From Methanomicrobiales archaeon (GTDB lineage: Archaea; Halobacteriota; Methanomicrobia; Methanomicrobiales; JACTUA01), in contig JACTUA010000001.1 in assembly GCA_015660865.1 (NCBI GenBank), forward strand, positions 503,723-567,722: 64,000 nucleotides of DNA, read 5' to 3'. A program made the position numbers and the translations under genes. The stretch's first letter is position 1, and each line of letters begins with the position of its first letter. Below are positions 44,021-53,091 of the stretch, one piece after another. The notes below the pieces were generated by a model. That model searched no databases. It had not been told where the DNA came from and saw nothing but the letters and a program-made list of their open reading frames with translations.

Positions 44021-44680
44021 ATGCCGATCGATCCCTTCACCGAACAGCGCCGCCAGATGGTGGAGCAGCAGATCCGTGCCCGGGGCATCCGCAATGAACG
44101 GGTGCTCGCGGCGATGGAGAAGGTGCCCAGGCATGTCTTCGTCCCTGAGGATGCGAGAAGGATGGCGTACGATGACCGGCCCCTGCCCATCGGTGACGGC
44201 CAGACCATATCCCAGCCTTACATCGTGGCGCTCATGACCGATCTCCTCGACCCGCATATCGGGGACAGGATCCTGGAGATCGGGGCCGGGAGCGGGTACC
44301 AAGCGGCCATCCTCGCGGAGCTCGCCTCCGAAGTGATCACCATCGAGCGCATCCCCGCGGTGGCCGCTCGGGCGAGGAGGAACCTCTCGGCGGCAGGCAG
44401 CCGACCCGCGGACGTAATCGTGGCGGACGGGACCCTGGGGTACCCCCAGAAGGCACCCTACCAGGGGATCCTCGTCACGGCAGGGACACCGGACGTCCCC
44501 CCTCCGCTCATCGGGCAGCTCGCGGACGGTGGCAGGCTTGTCGCCCCCGTTGGGCCGCACGGGATCCAGGAGCTGGTCCGCATCGTGAGAGAAGGAGAGA
44601 GGATCCGGAGGGAGTCCCACGGGGGTGTCGTCTTCGTCCCCCTCATCGGGGAGCACGGGTGGAGGGAGGATGAGGAGTAG
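44021..44680 (+). CDS. pcm: protein-L-isoaspartate O-methyltransferase
   Basis: Pcm methylates isoaspartyl residues in aged proteins so that they can revert. The 219-residue protein has EQQIRARGI and FVPEDARRMAYDDRPLPIGDGQTISQP (about 40-65), the SAM loop EIGAGSG (86-92) and GRLVAPVG. These are the standard Pcm motifs. It begins one base after the sufB stop and ends inside the cyclase gene by 11 bases. Confidence 0.94.
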   Translation: MPIDPFTEQRRQMVEQQIRARGIRNERVLAAMEKVPRHVFVPEDARRMAYDDRPLPIGDGQTISQPYIVALMTDLLDPHIGDRILEIGAGSGYQAAILAELASEVITIERIPAVAARARRNLSAAGSRPADVIVADGTLGYPQKAPYQGILVTAGTPDVPPPLIGQLADGGRLVAPVGPHGIQELVRIVREGERIRRESHGGVVFVPLIGEHGWREDEE

Positions 44681-45296
44681 GGAGATCCTGGATCTCACGA
44701 GACCCCTGGGCGAGGGGGTTCCCATCTATCCCGGGGACGCGAGGCCGATCTTCCAGCGGGTGGAGCGGGATGGGTATACCTGCACCAATCTCCGGCTTAC
44801 CACCCATACCGGAACCCACCTGGACGCCCCCTCCCATTCCATTACCGGCGGGATTTCCGTGGACCGGATTCCCCTTCAAAATCTCATCGGGAAGGTACGC
44901 GTCCTTGATTTGGAGGATGCGGGTGACGCTATTACGGCAGCATCCCTCTCGGGAAAACTCCACGGCGGGACGAGGATTCTCATCAGGACCAGGGCGTCCG
45001 AAGCGAGTTCCTTTGGCCCGGAATTTCCCCACCTCACCATCGATGCGGCCCGGTTCCTGGCAGATACTGGTACCCTCGTCGTGGGGATCGATTCCCCTTC
45101 CATCGAGGCCCCGGGCGGGGATGGCTCCCTGCACCGCAAACTCCTGGGGAGCGGGATCTCTATCCTGGAGCTCCTGGACCTTTCAGGTGTCGCAGAGGGG
45201 GATTATTTCATGGTTGCCCTCCCCCTCCGGCTGGAGGGGCTCGATGGCTCCCCTGCCAGGGTGATCCTCATGGAGAACGAGGTGGGTATGGCATGA
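44670..45296 (+). CDS. cyclase/kynurenine formamidase family protein
   Basis: The 208-residue protein has the metal motif HTGTHLDAPSH with H46, H50, D52 and H56, typical of KynB-like hydrolases. It continues with a conserved DLTRPLGEGVPIYPGD at the start. The family hydrolyses N-formylkynurenine or acts on other amides and lactones; no kynurenine pathway is evident here, so the substrate is open. The ATG at 44670 lies inside pcm; the frame to 44625 is the pcm gene read out of frame. Confidence 0.85.
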   Translation: MRSREILDLTRPLGEGVPIYPGDARPIFQRVERDGYTCTNLRLTTHTGTHLDAPSHSITGGISVDRIPLQNLIGKVRVLDLEDAGDAITAASLSGKLHGGTRILIRTRASEASSFGPEFPHLTIDAARFLADTGTLVVGIDSPSIEAPGGDGSLHRKLLGSGISILELLDLSGVAEGDYFMVALPLRLEGLDGSPARVILMENEVGMA

Positions 45297-45895
45297 CCCT
45301 CCTCCTTGAAGCGGCGAAGAGACTCGAGGAGACCGTCCACGGGAGCGGGTGCGAGGACGGGGTTGCCACCCTGAAGCGGAAGCCGGATGCCCCCCGCTGC
45401 CAGTTTGAGCGGGGCGCGATGATCGAGGCCTCCTTCGGGGGGAAGACCGCACAGGTGGTGACAGACTCGCCCGTTCAGACCTCGACACCGGTCTCCTCTC
45501 TCTTCGGCCAGGACCTGCCGTCCCCGGAGCTGCGGACCGCTGCCCTCGCCATCGTAAACGTCGTGGCAGGCTTCCTCTGCATCGGGCGGAGGTTCCATGC
45601 CTGTGACCCCGCCTGCCACGGGCCATGTATAGAGGAGCTCCGTGCGGAGATCCGGGGACGGAAGATCTTCACCCCCATACAAGTCCCGGCCCTCTCCCGG
45701 ACCCTTTCGCCCCTCGTCACAGAAAGGCCGGGTGATGCCGGGATCCTGGTGATCACCGGCGAAGCCCTGGTCAAGGAGGAGAACTCGGAGATCAGGGAAC
45801 AGGCAGGAGACCATGGGATCCTCCTCCTCGGCCCCTCCACGGAAGGGGTAGCCTCCCTCCTCTCCCTTCCCCACTGGTGCCCGTATGGCCGCTAA
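45293..45895 (+). CDS. unknown protein resembling DUF364 (putative metal-chelation Rossmann-like domain)
   Basis: The 200-residue protein has an N-terminal domain with GKTAQVVTDSP and ATAALAIVNVV-like helices, a Cys cluster (HACDPACHGPCIEEL), and a C-terminal DAGILVITGEALVKEENSEI followed by GILLLGPST. The last part is like the DUF364 Rossmann-type domain, where 'ITGTTLVN...' is followed by 'VLLGPSTP'. The assignment is by pattern only. The gene is the end of the suf-pcm operon and overlaps the cyclase gene by 4 bases. Its stop codon lies inside a tandem repeat. Confidence 0.5.
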   Translation: MTLLLEAAKRLEETVHGSGCEDGVATLKRKPDAPRCQFERGAMIEASFGGKTAQVVTDSPVQTSTPVSSLFGQDLPSPELRTAALAIVNVVAGFLCIGRRFHACDPACHGPCIEELRAEIRGRKIFTPIQVPALSRTLSPLVTERPGDAGILVITGEALVKEENSEIREQAGDHGILLLGPSTEGVASLLSLPHWCPYGR

Positions 45896-45967
45896 TCCAA
45901 TTGGGCCTCGCGGCCGCTGATCCATCTGGGCCCTTGCGGGGCACCAATCCCCTGAGGCCCATGCAGG
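45889..45967. repeat. tandem repeat of about 26 bases, nearly three copies
   Basis: Adjacent units CCGCTAATCCAATTGGGCC (45889-45913 in full) and CCGCTGATCCATCTGGGCCC (45914-45939 in full) both end in GCGG. A more diverged third unit runs 45941-45967 (CACCAATCCCCTGAGGCCC). The first unit contains the TAA stop of the upstream gene. A TATA-like AATTATATG follows at about 45974 for glmM. Confidence 0.65.
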
Positions 45968-46030
45968 CGCGGAATTATATGGGCGATGGCCGCAGAAAAG
46001 CCTCATAACTCTTCAGAAGAAAGTGTATCT

Positions 46031-47281
46031 ATGCTCTTTGGCTCTTCGGGGATCAGGAGCCGCTACGATCTCCCGCTCGCAGAGCTCGCCCTCTCCCTTG
46101 GCTCCGCTCTCGCGGCCACAGCATCGGATGTGGTGGTGGGGATGGACACCAGGACATCGAGCCCTATCCTCGCGAATGCGGCAATCGCCGGCCTCCTCTC
46201 GGGAGGGGCCCGGGTCACCTTCGGGGGTATCGTACCCACACCCACCGTCGCCTTCGCCGCCCGGAACCATGATGCAGGGCTCATGATCACCGCATCCCAC
46301 AACCCCGAGGAGTACAACGGCCTGAAGTTCTTCAACCCGGACGGGTCATCCTTCATGCCTCCCCAGCAGGAAGCACTCGAGCAGAAGATGGGGGCTTCCC
46401 AGTGGAAGGGCTGGGAATGCCAGGGGGAGATGGAAGAGGCCGACCTGCTCTCCGGCCACCGGAATGCGATCCTTGACCGGAGGAAGGTCTCCCGGGACCT
46501 TGTTGCGGTCATCGATTGCGGGAACGGTGCCGGGTCGGTTATCACGCCTGAACTCCTCTCTGCCATGGGGATCGCCACAATCCCCCTCAACTGCCATACC
46601 AGTGGCCACTTCGCCCGCCCCTCTGAACCGCAGGAGGAGGGACTCGCTTTCGTTGGGGAGATGGTGAGGGCCGGATCAGCCGACTGCGGGGTGGTCCACG
46701 ACGGGGACGCAGACCGGATGATGGGCTTTGACGGCAGGGGGAGGTTCATCGACGGGGACCGCCTCATGGTCCTCTTTGCCCGCTACCTTGATGCCGGAAA
46801 AGTCGTCACCACCGTGGACGCCTCCATGGTCATCGACGAGGTGGCCGAGGTGCAGCGCACGCCGGTCGGGGATACCTATGTCTCGACACGGCTCAGGGAA
46901 TGGGGGGACTTCGGCGGTGAACCGTCGGGAGCCTGGATCTTCCCCCGCCACTCCCTCTGCCCCGACGGGATCTACGCCGCTGCCCTCTTCTGCGAGATGG
47001 CGTCCGAATGGGATATCGCAGAAGAGCTGGACCATATCCCCCGCTACCCCATCGTACGGGAGTCCAGGCCCTGCAGCGATGCAGGGGAGATCCTCAGGCG
47101 CCTCGGGGCATCTTCCCCCACCGACGGGATTCGCACCGGCGAAGAGGACGGGTGGTTCCTCATCAGGGCGAGCGGTACCGAGCCCAGGATCCGGATCACC
47201 GCAGAGGGGAAGACCGCCGCAGCAGCAAAGAGGCTCGCGGATAAGGCCCGGCTGATGGTGAATCGGGCGGAAAGTGCTTAA
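46031..47281 (+). CDS. glmM: phosphoglucosamine mutase / phosphohexomutase
   Basis: The 416-residue alpha-D-phosphohexomutase has the catalytic Ser89 in TASHNP, metal loop DGDADR (224-229), sugar loop GEPSG, and phosphate loop RASGTEPRIRI. Next to glmS and glmU the likely step is GlcN-6-P to GlcN-1-P. The ATG at 46031 gives the usual start LFGSSGIR; codons upstream to 45986 are not conserved. It heads a tight gene run that ends at 54006. Confidence 0.9.
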   Translation: MLFGSSGIRSRYDLPLAELALSLGSALAATASDVVVGMDTRTSSPILANAAIAGLLSGGARVTFGGIVPTPTVAFAARNHDAGLMITASHNPEEYNGLKFFNPDGSSFMPPQQEALEQKMGASQWKGWECQGEMEEADLLSGHRNAILDRRKVSRDLVAVIDCGNGAGSVITPELLSAMGIATIPLNCHTSGHFARPSEPQEEGLAFVGEMVRAGSADCGVVHDGDADRMMGFDGRGRFIDGDRLMVLFARYLDAGKVVTTVDASMVIDEVAEVQRTPVGDTYVSTRLREWGDFGGEPSGAWIFPRHSLCPDGIYAAALFCEMASEWDIAEELDHIPRYPIVRESRPCSDAGEILRRLGASSPTDGIRTGEEDGWFLIRASGTEPRIRITAEGKTAAAAKRLADKARLMVNRAESA

Positions 47282-47305
47282 GCCCGTGGGAAGAGAGTAC
47301 TTGGT

Positions 47306-48505
47306 ATGGAATGCGTGGTGCTCGCGGCCGGGGAAGGCCGGCGCATGCGCCCCCTCACCGCTCACCGCCCGAAGGTGATGCTCCCCCTCGCCAACCGGCC
47401 CATCCTCGAGCACCTGATCATCGCTGCCCGGGATGCCGGAATCACGGAGTTCACCCTTGTCGTGGGCTACCGGGAGCGGGAGGTCCGTTCCTGCTTCGGG
47501 AACGGAGAGCGGCTCGGGGTCAGGATACGCTACGTTCCCCAGCGGCACCAGCTCGGGACCGGTGATGCCCTGCGGGCCTGCGAAGGGCTGGTCTCGGGGA
47601 CCTTCCTCCTTCTGAACGGAGACATGGTGGTCCGGTCAGGGGATATTCGCGCCCTTGCCGGCCTGCACCCGCCGGTCATTGCCGTCTCCCGATCTCCTCA
47701 TGCGCAGGACTTCGGGACCGTGAGGATGGAGGGTGACCGGATCCTGGATCTCGCCGAGAAGGTCCCGAACCCTGCGGGCGACCTGATCAATGCCGGCGCG
47801 TACCTCCTCGACCCGGGGATATTCGGCCGGCTCGAGTCCATCGGCCGCTCGGAACGCGGCGAGTTCGAGATCACCGATGCCCTCTCAGTCCTCATCAGGG
47901 AAGGGGGGGTGACAGGCTACCCCATGTCCTTCTGGCTCGATGTGGGCCACCCCTGGGACCTTTTGGAGGCGAACGGAGAGCTTCTCCAGACCTGGGCCTT
48001 CGAGAGGGAGGGGACCGTCGAGCCGGGAGTGGTCCTCGATGGTGATGTGGCCGTGGGGCCCGGTTCCACAATCCGGACCGGGACGGTCATCGAGGGGCCG
48101 TGCGTCATCGGGAGGGACTGCCGGATCGGCCCCCATGCCTACATCCGGGGGGCCACATCCATCGGGAACGACTGCCACATCGGCCATTGCTCCGAGGTGA
48201 AGAACTCGGTCATCCTCCCGGGGACGAAGATCCCCCATTTCAACTACGTCGGGGACAGCGTCATCGGCTCATCCTGCAACCTGGGCGCGGGGACCAAGAT
48301 CGCGAACCTGCGGAACGACCGTGCCCCGGTGCATGCCTGCGGGAAGAACACGGGAAGGGTGAAGTTCGGGGCCATCGTTGGCGACGGGGTCTCCTTCGGG
48401 ATCAACTGCTCGGTGAATGCAGGGACCGTGGTGGGGAGCGGCTGCAGCTTCGCCCCCCAGTCCTATGTCCACGGCTGTATCATGGAAGGAACGGAGATGA
48501 GGTGA
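47306..48505 (+). CDS. glmU: bifunctional GlcN-1-P acetyltransferase / UDP-GlcNAc pyrophosphorylase
   Basis: The 399-residue protein joins an N-terminal nucleotidyltransferase (VVLAAGEGRRMRPLT, RPKVMLPLANRP, LNGDMVV) to a left-handed beta-helix. The helix carries KIPHFNYVGDSVIGSSCNLGAGTKIANLRND (about 310-340), the GlmU acetyltransferase active site with its His and Asn. Archaeal enzymes of this type make UDP-GlcNAc from GlcN-1-P. GGAAGAGAG is the ribosome-binding site. A second nucleotidyltransferase follows at once. Confidence 0.88.
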   Translation: MECVVLAAGEGRRMRPLTAHRPKVMLPLANRPILEHLIIAARDAGITEFTLVVGYREREVRSCFGNGERLGVRIRYVPQRHQLGTGDALRACEGLVSGTFLLLNGDMVVRSGDIRALAGLHPPVIAVSRSPHAQDFGTVRMEGDRILDLAEKVPNPAGDLINAGAYLLDPGIFGRLESIGRSERGEFEITDALSVLIREGGVTGYPMSFWLDVGHPWDLLEANGELLQTWAFEREGTVEPGVVLDGDVAVGPGSTIRTGTVIEGPCVIGRDCRIGPHAYIRGATSIGNDCHIGHCSEVKNSVILPGTKIPHFNYVGDSVIGSSCNLGAGTKIANLRNDRAPVHACGKNTGRVKFGAIVGDGVSFGINCSVNAGTVVGSGCSFAPQSYVHGCIMEGTEMR

Positions 48506-48513
48506 AGAGAGCC

Positions 48514-49665
48514 ATGCAGGCAGTCATACTCGCAGCCGGTGAGGGGACGCGGCTTCGCCCCCTCACCCACAGCAAACCCAAGGCGATGATCCCGGTGGCG
48601 AACCGCCCGGTCATCGAGCATGTCATCGATGCCCTTCTTGCAAACGGCATCCGGGATATCGTTGTCGTGACCGGCTACCGGCGGGAGTACGTCCAGCGGT
48701 ACCTGAACAGCCTGGAGGTTCCGGTGGCGGTGGTGGTCCAGGAGAAGCAGCTCGGGACCGCCCATGCCCTCAGGTGCGCGGCCCCCGAGATCCGGGAGGA
48801 CTTTCTCGTCCTCCCGGGGGACAATTACATCGATGCCGCATCCATCGCGAAGATCAAGGGAGAGCCCTGCGCAATGCTCGTGAAGGAGCACCCCAGCCCC
48901 TCCAACTTCGGCGTGGTCGCCATCCGGGACGGGCTCGTCACGGGTATCGTCGAGAAGCCCGAGGAGGCGCCCACCCATACCGTGAGCACCGGGATCATCT
49001 CCCTCCCGCGGGACGCCCTCGGTTCCCTCGCAAAGAACGAGATCCCCGACGCCATCATGGCCCTCATCAGGAAGGGGCTGCGGATGAAGGCCATCACGGC
49101 AGAGGACTGGCAGGATGCCATCTACCCCTGGGACCTCCTGAGAATGAACCAGAGCCTGCTTCGGCATATCACCCCCGAAAAGGCAGGCAGAATGGCCGGG
49201 AACGTCACCTTCTCCGGGGTTGTGCATGTGGGAACCGGGACCGGGATCGGCCCGAACACCACCATCACCGGCCCGGTGGTCATCGGCGAGGACTGCGAGA
49301 TCGGGCCGAATACCTGCATCCTTCCCGGCACCTCCATCGGGTCCCGGGTCAGCATCGAACCCTTCACGGTGATCGGCGGTTCCCTCATCATGGACGACAC
49401 CTCAATCGGATCCCATTCCCGGATCCTGAATGCCGTGATCGGGGAAGGGTGCCGGATCGCGGACCATGCGAGTACAACCGAGAGCCCATCCCTCTTCTCC
49501 ATCGAGGGGAAGGTGCAGAAGGCGGAGTTCGGGGCGGTCCTCGGAGACCGGGTCTCCACCGCCCCCTTCACGGTGCTCCGGACCTGCATCGTCGGGAACG
49601 GGGTGACGATCCGGGAAGGGAGGACCATCACCCAGATCCTCCCTGACAACAGTCTGGTGATGTAG
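48514..49665 (+). CDS. GlmU-like sugar-1-phosphate nucleotidyltransferase (second copy)
   Basis: The 383-residue protein has the same nucleotidyltransferase domain (VILAAGEGTRLRPLT, SKPKAMIPVANRP, LPGDNYID) and hexapeptide repeats. However, the beta-helix lacks the 'HFNYVGDS...NLGAGT' acetyltransferase site of its neighbour. It is therefore probably a pyrophosphorylase only, perhaps for Glc-1-P or GlcNAc-1-P. The ATG at 48514 has GAGGTGA upstream; a GTG at 48502 would overlap the preceding stop. Confidence 0.82.
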   Translation: MQAVILAAGEGTRLRPLTHSKPKAMIPVANRPVIEHVIDALLANGIRDIVVVTGYRREYVQRYLNSLEVPVAVVVQEKQLGTAHALRCAAPEIREDFLVLPGDNYIDAASIAKIKGEPCAMLVKEHPSPSNFGVVAIRDGLVTGIVEKPEEAPTHTVSTGIISLPRDALGSLAKNEIPDAIMALIRKGLRMKAITAEDWQDAIYPWDLLRMNQSLLRHITPEKAGRMAGNVTFSGVVHVGTGTGIGPNTTITGPVVIGEDCEIGPNTCILPGTSIGSRVSIEPFTVIGGSLIMDDTSIGSHSRILNAVIGEGCRIADHASTTESPSLFSIEGKVQKAEFGAVLGDRVSTAPFTVLRTCIVGNGVTIREGRTITQILPDNSLVM

Positions 49666-49666
49666 G

Positions 49667-51406
49667 ATGTGCGGGATCGTGGGATATGCGGGCAGGCGGA
49701 GGGCAGCCCCCCTCATCATCGACGGGCTCCGGAGGCTCGAGTACCGGGGGTATGACTCCTTCGGCGTCGCCACCCTCGGCTCCCACGTGGAGGTCTACAA
49801 GCGATGCGGAAGGATCCCCGCGAGCATCCCGGATACCCGTTCCATGAAAGGCACTCTCGGGATTGGGCACACCCGCTGGGCTACCCACGGAGCCCCGAGC
49901 GATGTGAATGCGCATCCGCATACCGACTGTACCGGCCGGATCGCGGTGGTCCACAACGGGATCATCGAGAACTACGCCTCCCTGCGGAAGAAACTCGAGA
50001 GGAGAGGACACAGCTTTCGTTCCGAGACCGACACCGAGGTCATCGCCCATCTCATCGAGGAGAATTACGCGGGAGACCTCGTCAAAGCGGTGCAGGAATC
50101 GGTAAAGTCTCTCGATGGTTCCTATGCGCTCCTCGCGATTGCCGAGGGAGACCGGCGCATCGTCGCCGCCAGGAACGCGAGTCCCCTCGTCCTCGGGCTC
50201 GGGGACGGGGAGACCCTTGCTGCCTCGGACATGACGCCGCTCCTGGAGTACACCGAGAGGGTCGTCTTCCCCGAGGACGGGGATATCATCTCGATCACGC
50301 CCCAGGGGGCCGAGATCCTCAACCAGGGCAAGCCGGTGGAGAGGCCGGTCGAGCTCGTGAACTGGTGCGTGGACGATGTCAAGAAGGGGGGCTTCGAGCA
50401 CTACATGCTGAAGGAGATCTTCGAGCAGCCCCGGGTCTTCTATGAGACGGCACGGGCCGCGGACCCTGCGCCCCTCGTGGATCTTCTCCGCGTGACCCCC
50501 GCCCTCACCATCGTCGCCTGCGGCACATCGTACCATGCGGGCCTCATCGCCAGGTATCTCCTGGAGGAGTGCGCAGGGATCCCTGTGAGGGTGGACCATG
50601 CCTCGGAGTTCAGGTACTCCATCCCACCGGTCAGGAACCCTGTCCTCGCCGTGACCCAGTCCGGGGAGACCGCCGATACGCTCTGGGCTGTCCGGGCTGC
50701 AAGATCCCGCAACTGCCCGACGGTCGCCCTGACAAACGTGGTCGGCTCCTCGGTGACCCGGCTTGCGGATGCCGCGATCTATACCCGGGCCGGCCCGGAG
50801 GTGGGCGTTGCCGCGACGAAGTCCTTCATCGCCCAGCTCGCGGTCTTCATGGCCCTCGCGGACCGGCTGGGTGGAGGAAGCCTCGCGGGCTCCATCGCAA
50901 CCGCCCACCTCTCGATCGGCGATCTCCTCCAGCAGGACGTGGAGGAGGCGGTCGCCGTCTGCGGGAGAGCCCGCTCCATCTTCTTTGTCGGGAGGGGCCC
51001 GTTCTACCCCGTGGCGCTTGAGGGGGCCCTGAAGATGAAGGAGATCTCCTACATCCATGCCGAGGGCTACGCCGCCGGCGAGCTGAAGCACGGCCCCTTC
51101 GCCCTCCTCACGCCGGAGACACCGGTTGTCGCCATCTGCCTCCCCGGCCCCACCTACCGGGTCATGATCTCCAATATCAAGGAGATCAAGGCGCGGGGTG
51201 CACAGGTGATCGGCATCGGCCTCGCCGGTGACGGGGAGCTTGCGGACGTGGTGGACGTTTTCCTCACCATCCCCGGGGAAGACCCGTGGGTCCATATCCT
51301 CACGGCCTCGGTCCTCCTCCAGCTCCTGGCCTACCATACTGCACGGAGCCTGAAGACCGATATCGACCGGCCCAGGAACCTCGCAAAGAGCGTGACCGTT
51401 GAATGA
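49667..51406 (+). CDS. glmS: glutamine-fructose-6-phosphate aminotransferase (isomerizing)
   Basis: GlmS makes GlcN-6-P from Fru-6-P and glutamine, the entry step to amino sugars. The 579-residue protein starts MCGIVGYAGRR with C2 as the amidotransferase nucleophile. It has TRWATHGAP, NGIIENY, and then two SIS domains with CGTSYHAG, TQSGETADT, and a C-terminal NLAKSVTVE. It starts one base after the preceding stop and overlaps the acetyltransferase gene by 4 bases. Confidence 0.95.
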   Translation: MCGIVGYAGRRRAAPLIIDGLRRLEYRGYDSFGVATLGSHVEVYKRCGRIPASIPDTRSMKGTLGIGHTRWATHGAPSDVNAHPHTDCTGRIAVVHNGIIENYASLRKKLERRGHSFRSETDTEVIAHLIEENYAGDLVKAVQESVKSLDGSYALLAIAEGDRRIVAARNASPLVLGLGDGETLAASDMTPLLEYTERVVFPEDGDIISITPQGAEILNQGKPVERPVELVNWCVDDVKKGGFEHYMLKEIFEQPRVFYETARAADPAPLVDLLRVTPALTIVACGTSYHAGLIARYLLEECAGIPVRVDHASEFRYSIPPVRNPVLAVTQSGETADTLWAVRAARSRNCPTVALTNVVGSSVTRLADAAIYTRAGPEVGVAATKSFIAQLAVFMALADRLGGGSLAGSIATAHLSIGDLLQQDVEEAVAVCGRARSIFFVGRGPFYPVALEGALKMKEISYIHAEGYAAGELKHGPFALLTPETPVVAICLPGPTYRVMISNIKEIKARGAQVIGIGLAGDGELADVVDVFLTIPGEDPWVHILTASVLLQLLAYHTARSLKTDIDRPRNLAKSVTVE

Positions 51407-51996
51407 TCGAGTACGGCAGGAATACCATCGGACCCGGCGCACGGATCTTCGAACCCGTGACCATCGGCTTCCCGTCCAGGGACCGGATCGGGTGCGAGAA
51501 CTTCAGGGGGGCGGTCATCGGGAGGAACGCCCTCATCCGATCGGGGACAACCATCTACTGCGACGTGGAGATCGGCGACGACTTCCAGTGCGGGCACAAC
51601 GTGCTGATCCGTGAGAAGACCCGGATCGGCAGCCGGGTGGCCGTTGGCACAGCGACTATTATCGAGGGAGAGACCACCATAGGAAGCGATGTGCGGATCC
51701 AGTCGTTTGCGTTCATCCCCACCCATACCGTGATTGGGGATGGTGTCTTCATCGGCCCCCACGCGGTGCTGACGAACGACCGGTACCCGCCTTTTGGCCG
51801 ACCCGAGCTCAGGGGCCCTGTCCTGAAGGACCAGTCGGTCATCGGGGCGAACGCGACGGTCCTTCCGGGGATCGTTGTCGGGAAAGGGGCATGTGTTGCG
51901 GCGGGTGCGGTCGTCACCCATGATGTCCCTGCCCGCAAACTTGCCATCGGTGTCCCCGCAGAGATACGGGATCTCCCGAAGGAGATGAAGCGATGA
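51403..51996 (+). CDS. hexapeptide-repeat N-acetyltransferase (WbpD/WlbB-like)
   Basis: The 197-residue protein is a left-handed beta-helix with many [LIV]-G-x4 repeats, HTVIGDGVFIGPHAVLTND, and a tail CVAAGAVVTHDVPARKLAIGVPA. It resembles WbpD/WlbB, which acetylate the 3-amino group of UDP-GlcNAc3NA. The two neighbours downstream encode the aminotransferase and oxidoreductase of that pathway, which supports this role. All three genes overlap or abut. Confidence 0.85.
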   Translation: MIEYGRNTIGPGARIFEPVTIGFPSRDRIGCENFRGAVIGRNALIRSGTTIYCDVEIGDDFQCGHNVLIREKTRIGSRVAVGTATIIEGETTIGSDVRIQSFAFIPTHTVIGDGVFIGPHAVLTNDRYPPFGRPELRGPVLKDQSVIGANATVLPGIVVGKGACVAAGAVVTHDVPARKLAIGVPAEIRDLPKEMKR

Positions 51997-53090
51997 CTGC
52001 CATGATCCCGATCTCGCGGCCCGTTCTCGGGAAGGAGGAGGTCGAGGCCGTGGCACGGGTGATGGAATCGGGGATGATCGCCCAGGGGCAGGTGGTGGCG
52101 GAGTTCGAACGGGCCTTTGCCTCCTACTGCGGGGTGAACCATGCGATTGCGACGAGCAACGGCACCACTGCCCTCCATGCCGCCCTCCTCTCCGCGGGGA
52201 TAGGGCCCGGGGACGAGGTGATCGTTCCGTCCTTCACCTTCATCGCCACGGCAACCTCGGTCTCCATGTGCGGTGCCAGGCCGGTCTTTGCCGATGTTGA
52301 TGACCGGACCTTCACTATCGATCCTGCCGCGGTCGAGGGCCTCATCACCCCAAAGACCCGGGGCGTAATCGGCGTGCACCTCTTCGGCCAGCCGTTCGAT
52401 ATCCCCGCCCTTGCCAGAATCTGCGAGGACCATAACCTTCTCCTTGTCGAGGACGCTGCCCAGGCCCATGGGAGCACCTTCAAAGGCCGGAAAATGGGAT
52501 CCTTCGGGGAGCTGGCGTGCTTCTCCTTCTATGCGACGAAGAATATGACCACCGGCGAAGGGGGCATGGTCACCACGGACGATGCGGAGCTGGCCGGGCG
52601 GATCCGGCTCCTCATCAACCACGGGCAGAAGGAGAAGTACCTTCACACCACCCTGGGGTATAATTACCGGATGACCGACATGGAAGCTGCCATGGGTCTC
52701 GTCCAGCTCAAAAAGCTCGATGGGATGAATGCAAAACGTGCGGCGAATGCGAGATACCTGGACCAGAGCTTCCGGTGCCCGGGCCTTATCACGCCCCACG
52801 TGAGGCCGGACTCCACCCATGTCTATCACCAGTATGTGCTGAAGGTGGAGAAGGGATCCCGCCTCACGAGGGACGGACTCGTGCAGGCCCTTGCAGAGAG
52901 GGGCGTCGGGACCGCCATCCACTACCCCCGGCCTGTGCATGACCAGCCCCTCTACCGGGGCCAGCAGGGGAAAGACCCCTGCCCGGTCTCGAGCAGGCTT
53001 GCCTCCAAGGTCCTCTCCCTCCCGGTCCACCCGCTCCTGTCGGAAAGCGATCTCACAGCCATCGTCCGGGCTGTCAATGAGGTGGTCTAG
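51993..53090 (+). CDS. DegT/DnrJ/EryC1-family sugar aminotransferase (WbpE-like)
   Basis: The 365-residue PLP enzyme begins MIPISRPVLGKEEVEAV, has GTTALHAALLSAGIGPGDEV, VEDAAQAHGS, and the Schiff-base K183 in FYATKNMTTGEGG. Sugar aminotransferases of this family act on keto groups of nucleotide sugars. Between a WbpD-like and a WbpB-like gene the likely step is amination at C3 of UDP-3-keto-GlcNAcA. It overlaps the upstream gene by 4 bases. Confidence 0.9.
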   Translation: MTAMIPISRPVLGKEEVEAVARVMESGMIAQGQVVAEFERAFASYCGVNHAIATSNGTTALHAALLSAGIGPGDEVIVPSFTFIATATSVSMCGARPVFADVDDRTFTIDPAAVEGLITPKTRGVIGVHLFGQPFDIPALARICEDHNLLLVEDAAQAHGSTFKGRKMGSFGELACFSFYATKNMTTGEGGMVTTDDAELAGRIRLLINHGQKEKYLHTTLGYNYRMTDMEAAMGLVQLKKLDGMNAKRAANARYLDQSFRCPGLITPHVRPDSTHVYHQYVLKVEKGSRLTRDGLVQALAERGVGTAIHYPRPVHDQPLYRGQQGKDPCPVSSRLASKVLSLPVHPLLSESDLTAIVRAVNEVV

Positions 53091-53091
53091 C

